Assembly (NCBI RefSeq): GCF_904846715.1
Contig: NZ_CAJHBU010000005.1
Span: 62,001-126,000, forward strand
DNA: 64,000 nt
Reading direction: 5' to 3'
DNA from: Psychrobacter vallis
Lineage (GTDB): Bacteria; Pseudomonadota; Gammaproteobacteria; Pseudomonadales; Moraxellaceae
Made by a program: the position numbers and the translations under genes. How positions within the stretch are numbered: the first letter of the stretch is position 1; each line of letters begins with the position of its first letter. Below, piece after piece: positions 1-6,850 of the stretch. The notes below the pieces were generated by a model, which worked only from the letters and a program-made list of their open reading frames with translations, ran no database searches and was not told the DNA's origin.

Positions 1-1
1 C

Positions 2-526
2 ACCCCCATTGTCAGTGTGCTAAAACAATACTTCAATAGCAAGCAGTGGCACTATACGCATTATCGACCCAAAACCAATGACGGCCAAAAATCACATCAT
101 TTGTCATTAAGAATGCGGCATAAACAACTAAACTGTGGCTATCTGTTTCGGGTTCAAGAGCATAATAAGCTATTGGCCGTCTATGGCATTTTGCCATTTT
201 TGATACCAGAGAGTCATCAAAGTGCTGCGATGCTCCTCATCACTCAACTGAATTATGACATGCTGGTCGGTAATCTAGAAATGGATGTCAATGATGGCGA
301 GATACGCTACAAAAACGCCATCGATGTTGAAGCAGTTGGTATTAATGACGACATTATCGAACATTTACTACAAGGCGTGGTTGCCATGACCACTGTCGCT
401 CATGAATTGTTGAGTAATTTGCTCAATAATCAAGATCCTACAGAAGACTTACCAACATTGCTGATAGCGCTACGCCAACAGACAGATTCACGAACGTTCT
501 TTTTGCCAACACAGTTCGTGCAGTAA
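2..526 (+). CDS. YbjN-domain protein (5' end probably cut)
   Basis: The protein resembles the YbjN family, a type III secretion chaperone-like fold of unclear cellular role. The characteristic stretch runs from about residue 43 (LFRVQEHNKLLAVYGILPF) through an LNYDMLVGNLEMD segment and a final amphipathic helix (VVAMTTVAHELLSNLL). The frame stays open to the left edge of the window. A GTG at 17 is the first candidate start inside it, but no Shine-Dalgarno sequence precedes it, so the true start probably lies outside. The stop is at 526. Family assignment is by pattern recognition; the function is unknown. Confidence 0.7.
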   Translation, partial: TPIVSVLKQYFNSKQWHYTHYRPKTNDGQKSHHLSLRMRHKQLNCGYLFRVQEHNKLLAVYGILPFLIPESHQSAAMLLITQLNYDMLVGNLEMDVNDGEIRYKNAIDVEAVGINDDIIEHLLQGVVAMTTVAHELLSNLLNNQDPTEDLPTLLIALRQQTDSRTFFLPTQFVQ

Positions 527-600
527 ACACCTGATGGAAATAGGGTTGATGCACTTTAAATACTCCCCAAACACGCTACCAAAAGAACCCATTTAACATT

Positions 601-1518
601 ATGCTAAAAATTGCTTACTCTGATATTTTTCGTTATTCAGTACCTGAAAAACACCGCTTTCCCATGCAAAAATACACCATGATTCCTGAGCGTTTGTTGG
701 CTGAAGGTACGATCATTACGGATAACTTCTTTGCACCTAAGCAATTAAGCGAAGACGAGATTTTGACCACGCATACGCCCGACTATTGGTCTCAGCTTAA
801 AAACCAAACGCTGCCACGAAAAGAAGCACGCGCCATTGGCTTTGATATGACGCCATTGCTGGTAGAGCGTGGCCGTTATATTGCCCATGCGACTTATGAA
901 TGTGCGCTATATGCGCAGCAATATGGTGTGGCGATGAATGTCGCTGGCGGCACACATCACGCGTTTGCCGATCATGGTGAAGGGTTTTGTGTTTTCAATG
1001 ATGTGTGTATCGCTAGCAACTTACTGCTTAATCGCGGACAAGCGCAAAAGATTCTGGTGGTTGATTTGGATGTACACCAAGGCAACGGTAATGCCAGTAT
1101 CATGGCGGATGAGTCACGCGTTTTTGTCTTTAGTATGCATGGTGCCAAAAACTATCCGTTCCGCAAGCAAATCTCAGACTTGGACATTGAGTTGGACAAT
1201 GAAACGGGTGATAAGGAATACTTACAGATTTTGGCCGACACGCTACCGCGCTTGATTGCTGATGTTGCGCCAGACATGATATTTTATCAATCTGCTGTCG
1301 ATGTGCTCGCTACGGATAAGTTAGGAAAGCTGGGACTGACGATAGAGGGCTGCAAAGCCCGTGATGAATATGTGTTACGCCAAGCGAAATCTGCCAACAT
1401 TCCTGTCGCTATTGTGATGGGTGGCGGCTATTCAGAATATATCGAAGATGTGGTAGAAGCACACTGTAATACCTTTCGTTTGGCTCAGCAGATTTATTTT
1501 GGTGAAATGGCTGATTAG
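601..1518 (+). CDS. Histone deacetylase-like zinc hydrolase
   Basis: This is a 305-residue arginase/deacetylase-fold enzyme. Bacterial members hydrolyse acetyl-lysine, acetylpolyamines or other amides, and the substrate here is unknown. The catalytic His pair is H119-H120 in GTHHAF. The zinc ligands sit in DLDVHQGNG (D155, D157, H159), the distal Asp motif is DVLATDKLGKLG, and the C-terminal loop is MGGGY. Length and the short N-terminal lid resemble the HDAC11-like class IV group. The ATG has no obvious strong Shine-Dalgarno. It is followed 55 bp downstream by the DUF2905 gene on the same strand, so the two could be co-transcribed. Confidence 0.9.
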   Translation: MLKIAYSDIFRYSVPEKHRFPMQKYTMIPERLLAEGTIITDNFFAPKQLSEDEILTTHTPDYWSQLKNQTLPRKEARAIGFDMTPLLVERGRYIAHATYECALYAQQYGVAMNVAGGTHHAFADHGEGFCVFNDVCIASNLLLNRGQAQKILVVDLDVHQGNGNASIMADESRVFVFSMHGAKNYPFRKQISDLDIELDNETGDKEYLQILADTLPRLIADVAPDMIFYQSAVDVLATDKLGKLGLTIEGCKARDEYVLRQAKSANIPVAIVMGGGYSEYIEDVVEAHCNTFRLAQQIYFGEMAD

Positions 1519-1573
1519 GACTAGGACTTAACCTCTGACGACTCAACGGATAACGTCACAAGGCAGTATTTAT

Positions 1574-1780
1574 ATGGCAAAAATATTGATAGGCATGGGC
1601 ATTGTGCTGGTTATTATCGGCGTTATTTGGCTGCTGTTTCCTAGTGCATTTTCGTGGATAGGTAATCTCCCAGGCGATATCAAACACACATCAGGCAATA
1701 CGCGGGTGTATTTTCCTGTGGTCACCATGATCGTGATCAGTGTCGTCGCGACTATTCTCTTAAATATGTTTAATCGCTAA
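1574..1780 (+). CDS. DUF2905 small membrane protein
   Basis: A 68-residue protein with two transmembrane helices (about residues 3-25 and 48-65) separated by the loop IGNLPGDIKHTSGNTRVYFP, which is the hallmark of DUF2905. The function of the family is not known. An AAGG-type Shine-Dalgarno lies about ten bases before the ATG. It is the last gene of the rightward group before an AT-rich leftward insert. Confidence 0.85.
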   Translation: MAKILIGMGIVLVIIGVIWLLFPSAFSWIGNLPGDIKHTSGNTRVYFPVVTMIVISVVATILLNMFNR

Positions 1781-1794
1781 AGAATAAGTTTGTA

Positions 1795-2145
1795 CTAACC
1801 TTTTTTAGTAACTATGTATTTGTTAATTATAAATACAAGAGCTATTAGGACTATCGATATTGAAAGTGCAATAGCTATATATAATAAAAACTGTGTATTC
1901 TGATCATCACTGATTGGAAAGCCGAAGGAAAGCCATACTGGCTCAACGACTCTATTTGATAAAGAAAAAGAAGCTATCAGTCCAAAAGTTATAGCAATTA
2001 ATCTATTCATAGAATTATTGCTAACATTGTATATACGGCTCAACTCATCTAGTTGTAAGTCAAGTCTTTGATTTATTCTAGCTTCTAACTCTGGCACTCC
2101 ATACTCCTTTAATGACGCATTAATAATGCTCTCTAATCTCGCCAT
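1795..2145 (-). CDS. Unknown protein with C-terminal pair of membrane helices
   Basis: I do not recognise this 116-residue protein. The first 40 residues are charged and helical (SIINASLKEYGVPELEARINQ). Two hydrophobic segments follow at about 47-66 and 85-108, ending in KYIVTKKG, a layout like a CorA-type or holin-like membrane anchor. Its start overlaps the end of the upstream 459-residue reading frame by 26 bases, with no good Shine-Dalgarno. It may be translated by coupling, or the two frames may be one protein split by a frameshift. The DNA is visibly more AT-rich than the flanking housekeeping genes, suggesting acquisition. Confidence 0.6.
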   Translation of the reverse strand: MARLESIINASLKEYGVPELEARINQRLDLQLDELSRIYNVSNNSMNRLIAITFGLIASFSLSNRVVEPVWLSFGFPISDDQNTQFLLYIAIALSISIVLIALVFIINKYIVTKKG

Positions 2146-3499
2146 GTCTAGGTGCGTCTTTAATATAGTTTTTGAAATCTAATATTTGGCTCCTTAACTT
2201 ATTAACAGCCTTCAAATCTTTCGAGTCATTTACTTTTTGAAGTAACATCCTGTTTATCATATAACCATATTCTAAAAATTCATTTATAGCTTGTTGTCCA
2301 TAAATTAAGCTACCATTATTAGAATCATTCCATTCTTTCTGCGAATCAACACCTTCTTTAGACCAGACACATAACGAGAAAGAGTCTGACAGAAATATTG
2401 AGTAATCATCAAAGTATCTATAGTCTTTGGATAAATACTGTTTGGGATTAGCCTCCTTTTGTATAAGGCGCCTTCCCATTATGCACCCTAAACTATGTCC
2501 GAAATTATTAATGTTTTCTTTAGCCGATGCTCTTTGTCCTTCAAAATGAATAATAAACGTGTAAGGCCTACCACTCCAAAAATTTCCAGCTTTGATTAAC
2601 TTCTTTTGTCCGAAAAAAATATAGCTTAGACCTTGTCTGGGATTACTTGCTATATACCCAATTATCGAAAAAATAGTTTGAGCGATAGAGCTTAAATTTT
2701 CACGACTATTTTCTAAATTTATCAGTTCAGCTAACTCGAAAACAAAATCACCACTTTCTACACTCTTTTTTACATCCTGAACTGCCCGACTATGGCGATT
2801 ACCTATACCTATTATTTTTAATCTTTTGTGAAATGAGTATTTAAAAGTAGACTCGTGATAAGCTTTAGCACGTAGATCTACTATGGCTAAGGGCACTTCA
2901 ACAGATTCAAAACCAACCATACCTAAATTTAAATCTGAGCTGATAAAATCTGCGTAATGAACCTTTTTTTGAGGTGAGATTTCTCTATATTCGACTATGA
3001 TCACGCCGTTTCTATATAACTTTATTGTTAGGTATAGGTGGTAGTTAACTTGTTTTTCTTCTGAAAATGCTTTGATAAGCCCTACCGATATTCTTATATA
3101 ATCTGTTAGAAAACTATCTTCAAAAACAATTAATTCATTCATTCTGAATTGAATAGATTGATACCATGACTCTTGAGCATAATCATTTAGTTGATTAAGA
3201 ATATTGTCAGAATTTTTTCCGACCAAGTTTACTCTAGTTCTACCGGATTCAATTCCGTAGATAGTTTCGCCAGACAATACTCTTCCATCTGACTTAAACC
3301 AAGTTGTACCATCTCTATGTAGAATACAGGGAGCAAAATCATTATCGACAAGCGCTGCTGCAACTTCATAAAGATTTAAATCATCCACATCTAAAAAGCT
3401 TGTATAAGTATGAAAAATGCTCCATTCATCGAGAATTAGGCTTTCTTCATTACTTCTCCGTAATTTACTACCTAATGCTCTAATGGAATCTAGATTCAT
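2120..3499 (-). CDS. Large protein of unknown function, AT-rich insert
   Basis: A 459-residue soluble-looking protein that I cannot assign to a family. No signal peptide, membrane helix or nucleotide-binding motif is evident. The middle contains alternating strand-like segments (YHLYLTIKLYRNGVIIVEYRE) and the C-terminus is helical and charged. It overlaps the membrane-anchored small frame downstream, which suggests a cytoplasmic domain working with a two-helix membrane partner. It sits alone between conserved genes in AT-rich DNA, as accessory or defence cassettes often do. That functional idea is inference from context only. Confidence 0.65.
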   Translation of the reverse strand: MNLDSIRALGSKLRRSNEESLILDEWSIFHTYTSFLDVDDLNLYEVAAALVDNDFAPCILHRDGTTWFKSDGRVLSGETIYGIESGRTRVNLVGKNSDNILNQLNDYAQESWYQSIQFRMNELIVFEDSFLTDYIRISVGLIKAFSEEKQVNYHLYLTIKLYRNGVIIVEYREISPQKKVHYADFISSDLNLGMVGFESVEVPLAIVDLRAKAYHESTFKYSFHKRLKIIGIGNRHSRAVQDVKKSVESGDFVFELAELINLENSRENLSSIAQTIFSIIGYIASNPRQGLSYIFFGQKKLIKAGNFWSGRPYTFIIHFEGQRASAKENINNFGHSLGCIMGRRLIQKEANPKQYLSKDYRYFDDYSIFLSDSFSLCVWSKEGVDSQKEWNDSNNGSLIYGQQAINEFLEYGYMINRMLLQKVNDSKDLKAVNKLRSQILDFKNYIKDAPRHGEIREHY

Positions 3500-3571
3500 A
3501 AATTATTTTAGCCGATAAATATATAGTTATCTAAAGGGAGTATTATTTCAATGAGGCATAAAAAGAACGTT

Positions 3572-4357
3572 TTATGACAAAATCGCTGCAATTCCCTGCC
3601 AACCCACACGTATCCCAAGTACGGTTAAAATCACTAAAATAAGCTGACGAAAGCGTGCTTGCGGTAAGTAACGACGTAGACGAATCCCGACTAACAGAGC
3701 GACGATAGACAAAACGCTCAACAATACAATGATTTGCCACTCACCACTGCTCAGCGCCATAATCGGCTCGCGTAAGACAATAATTTGGGCGATTTTACCC
3801 AAAAAATAGCACATGTTGCCGACCTTGGCGACCGTGTTTTTATCATCGCTTGCAGACAATAAGTACATCATCAAGATAGTCGACATGGCATTGGTTGACC
3901 CGCCAATGACGCCGGCGCTAAAACCAACAGCGATCAGCACAGGCTTGGTATCCGGTAAGCGAATCTGTTTACCAAGAAGGCTACTTATCACATAGAAGCC
4001 AATGACTGCTGCCAATACCAGTAAAATATAAGCACTATCTACCCATAATAATAACTTTGCACCCAAAATACTGCCGAGTAAGCTGGTCAACGCCAGCAAC
4101 CAATAGCGTCTGCCGTAATAAATAAAGTTTTGCCAAATGGTGCGACCGCCACCCGCCAGCCAAGTCATTGCATTGAGCAATAAAGAGGGAAAGATGGTTA
4201 GCACGATGGCATAAGGCAACGGGTACATACTGGCAAGCGCCGTAGTCGTCACCAACGTCACGCCCAACCCGCTAATACCATGTAACAATGAGGCCAGTGC
4301 AAAGACTGCCACCAGCAATAGCGTCTGTGCGCTATCGTTACCGATTATTTCGGTCAT
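3572..4357 (-). CDS. TSUP (TauE/SafE) family membrane exporter
   Basis: A 261-residue polytopic membrane protein with about eight hydrophobic segments and the TSUP signature near the N-terminus (HGISGLGVTLVTTTALASMYP). The second half repeats the pattern (GFSAGVIGGSTNAMSTILMMYLL). TSUP proteins export sulfite, sulfoacetate or other small organosulfur anions; the substrate here cannot be told. It is followed after a 49 bp gap, in the upstream direction, by coaBC on the same strand, so the two may share a transcript. Confidence 0.85.
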   Translation of the reverse strand: MTEIIGNDSAQTLLLVAVFALASLLHGISGLGVTLVTTTALASMYPLPYAIVLTIFPSLLLNAMTWLAGGGRTIWQNFIYYGRRYWLLALTSLLGSILGAKLLLWVDSAYILLVLAAVIGFYVISSLLGKQIRLPDTKPVLIAVGFSAGVIGGSTNAMSTILMMYLLSASDDKNTVAKVGNMCYFLGKIAQIIVLREPIMALSSGEWQIIVLLSVLSIVALLVGIRLRRYLPQARFRQLILVILTVLGIRVGWQGIAAILS

Positions 4358-4406
4358 ATTTGTCGCACCATTTAAGGCTTAGTGCCCATACTTAATAACG
4401 ACCTGA

Positions 4407-5792
4407 CTAACCATTGTGACGTTGCCAGATTGACTCACCAATGATGCCAGCCAATTGCTCAGCAATCTTATCTTTGCTTGCTTTTTCAAGTGTTAGCGCC
4501 TCTTTCTCGTATCGATCTGAGAAGAACACCTGCATCGCATTGTCATCACTAGCAAAACCAATATCTGCTCGTGAGACATCATTACAAGCAATTAAATCGA
4601 GATTTTTAGAAACGAGCTTACCACGCGCATAACGCTCCACGTCTTGCGTTTCTGCCGCAAAGCCAACGACAAACAACTCTGGATGAGTAAGCGAAATAGT
4701 TGCCAAAATATCAGGATTTTTAACCAAGCTCAGCATCATAGCATCTTGCGTTTTTTTGATTTTTTGCGGAGCTGCTTCTTCGGTGCGATAATCAGCCACC
4801 GCCGCAGTTGCAATAAAGATATCCGCCACTCTCACGCTATCATCGACAGAAACGCTAGTCGTATTTTCCTCATCTTGCTCCTCATCGCAATCACAGTCAT
4901 GAGAGTGATGATGGTCATGGTCATGACTATGATCGTGTGAATGGTCGTGATCATCTTCAAAAATATATTGTAGCTCGCTATGCGTGCCATCCACACATTG
5001 CTGTGATGCAAGCAACATTTCTTGGGCAGACAACACATTAATACGTGTGACATTAAGTGGTGTGGGCAATGCCACCTTACCACCAGCGATTAAGATAACT
5101 TCTGCCCCAGCCGCCACACAAGCGCGTGCTAACGCAAAGCCCATTTTGCCCGTAGAGTGATTGGACAAATAGCGTACCGGATCGATGGCTTCAACTGTCG
5201 CGCCTGCGGTAATTACGACCCTTTTGCCTGCCAATAGCTGCGGCGTTGTTTGCATCGCATTAAATAGCGATATCTCAGCCAATAGCTGCTCAGGTTCAGG
5301 TAAACGTCCTGCCCCCACATCCCCGCAAGCTTGCTCACCGCTTGCTGGTTGAATGATCTGATAATTCATATCCAGCAGTGTTTGTACGTTCAGATTCACC
5401 GCTGGGTGTGCCCACATTTGCTGGTTCATCGCAGGCGCGATGATGACGGGCGCTGTCGTTGCCAGACATACTGTGGTCAATAAGTCATCTGCCATACCCA
5501 TCGCCAGACGGGCAAGTGTATTGGCAGAGGCTGGTGCAATGACGATTAAATCTGCCCATTTGGCCAGTTCAATATGCCCCATTCCTGCCTCAGCTCGCTC
5601 ATCAAGTAACGAGATATGAACCTCATTACCCGTCAAGGCCTGCAATGTCAAAGGAGTGATAAAGGCTTGTGCACCTGTGGTCATAATGACACGCACATCA
5701 AAGCCCGCCTTCATTAAAAGACGAGCAAATATAGCAGATTTATAAGCGGCGATGCCGCCTGTGATAGCAAGCACAATATTTGACATAAGCAT
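4407..5792 (-). CDS. coaBC: CoaBC: PPC decarboxylase / PPC synthetase with His-rich insert
   Basis: Bifunctional coenzyme A biosynthesis enzyme. The CoaB half couples 4'-phosphopantothenate to cysteine using CTP, and the CoaC half (FMN flavoprotein) decarboxylates the product. The CoaC domain covers about residues 1-185, with PAMN at 120-123 and ACGDVGAGR at 155-163. The CoaB domain has SNHSTGKMG (210-218), AAVADY (330-335) and KIKK (344-347). Between the two conserved CoaB parts, residues about 280-310 (bases 4863-4957) form a run of His/Asp repeats followed by CDCDEEQDEE, absent from usual CoaBC of about 400 residues. The ATG at 5786 is an alternative start; neither has a strong Shine-Dalgarno. 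Confidence 0.95.
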   Translation of the reverse strand: MLMSNIVLAITGGIAAYKSAIFARLLMKAGFDVRVIMTTGAQAFITPLTLQALTGNEVHISLLDERAEAGMGHIELAKWADLIVIAPASANTLARLAMGMADDLLTTVCLATTAPVIIAPAMNQQMWAHPAVNLNVQTLLDMNYQIIQPASGEQACGDVGAGRLPEPEQLLAEISLFNAMQTTPQLLAGKRVVITAGATVEAIDPVRYLSNHSTGKMGFALARACVAAGAEVILIAGGKVALPTPLNVTRINVLSAQEMLLASQQCVDGTHSELQYIFEDDHDHSHDHSHDHDHHHSHDCDCDEEQDEENTTSVSVDDSVRVADIFIATAAVADYRTEEAAPQKIKKTQDAMMLSLVKNPDILATISLTHPELFVVGFAAETQDVERYARGKLVSKNLDLIACNDVSRADIGFASDDNAMQVFFSDRYEKEALTLEKASKDKIAEQLAGIIGESIWQRHNG

Positions 5793-5914
5793 GGCATCAA
5801 TAAAAAAGTTGAAAGATAAAATTGCGCTTATAGTAACAATTATGAGATAAATTGGGTAAAATTTTCCGCATTTAACTGAGGTATTTGTTATCAGCCTCTA
5901 CTCAAGGAGAGATA

Positions 5915-6598
5915 ATGGCCATTAAAGACTGGCATGAAGACGATAGACCCCGCGAAAAGCTATTGAAATTTGGCGCAGCACATCTTACTGATGCAGAGAT
6001 CTTGGCGATATTTTTACGTACAGGCACACAGTCACAATCAGCCATTGAGCTGGCGCGTCATCTTATTGCGCAATTTGGTAGCTTGGCAGAGCTGTTGGCA
6101 GCGCCTCAGGACATCGTCCTTGCGTGTCATGGCATCGGGCCTGCTAAGTACTCGCAGATATTGGCATCGCTTGAGATGGGAACACGATATTTAGACAGCC
6201 AGCTCAAAACAGGTCAAGCGCTTGGGCGCTCACAAGCGGTCAAAGAGTATATCAGTACGCAGTTGCGCGGTGAGCATCGTGAGGTCTTTGCCGTGCTTTG
6301 CTTGGACAATGCGCTTAACCTCTTAAACTTTGAGATACTGTTTACTGGTGGCATCTCATCTTGTTCTGTCTGTATCAAACACGTATTGCGCCATGCCTTG
6401 AGCCACGCCGCCAGCCAGCTAATCGTTGCACACAATCACCCGCATACCAATGCGACGCCCTCTACCGCAGATAACTTATTAACTTATGAGCTAAAAAAGG
6501 CCTGTGATTTGTTAGACATAGCGCTCGTCGATCACATCATCGTTGGCCGTAATGAAACCTTATCTTATGCCGAAAGCTGCTTAGCACCTTTTGGTTAA
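5915..6598 (+). CDS. radC: RadC family protein (JAB1/MPN domain)
   Basis: A 227-residue RadC/UPF0758 protein. The N-terminal helix-hairpin-helix region (GPAKYSQILASLEMG) is followed by the JAB1/MPN metalloprotease-like domain with the metal motif HNHPHTNATPSTADN. Most relatives have HNHPSG; here the Ser-Gly is replaced by His-Thr. The exact role is unresolved despite the historical DNA-repair name. I chose the ATG at 5915 because AAGGAGA sits seven bases upstream; an in-frame TTG at 5885 has no such signal. It is divergent from coaBC, as in many gammaproteobacteria. Confidence 0.93.
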   Translation: MAIKDWHEDDRPREKLLKFGAAHLTDAEILAIFLRTGTQSQSAIELARHLIAQFGSLAELLAAPQDIVLACHGIGPAKYSQILASLEMGTRYLDSQLKTGQALGRSQAVKEYISTQLRGEHREVFAVLCLDNALNLLNFEILFTGGISSCSVCIKHVLRHALSHAASQLIVAHNHPHTNATPSTADNLLTYELKKACDLLDIALVDHIIVGRNETLSYAESCLAPFG

Positions 6599-6850
6599 TA
6601 GGCGCTCTTAACGACTTATCATCTATTAATTAGTGCTATGAGCCATTGAAATGTGATACATATTATCGACACAGCGTAGCATTTCACCTATTGATAGTTA
6701 TAAGTAACTGTTTCATATTGTTAAGCAATCGTATCTTTTATTGATCGAAAAATAAGTAAAGCAGCTATTAGAACAATAATTATAGTGATCTAAAAAAACT
6801 CATTCATATATTTTTCACGCTTATGGTTTAGCGTTACAAAGGAGATAGTC
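6599..6850. other. Intergenic region radC-fadE
   Basis: This AT-rich spacer between two rightward genes has no convincing terminator after radC and no visible open frame. It presumably carries the promoter of the fadE gene, whose Shine-Dalgarno (AAAGGAGA) ends at about 6845. No FadR-type operator could be recognised by eye. Confidence 0.4.

Noticed and set aside
4644..5083. Met/Val/His-rich frames on both strands over the coaBC His-repeat
   Set aside because: They are other-frame readings of the GAT/CAT repeats encoding the His/Asp run of CoaBC.
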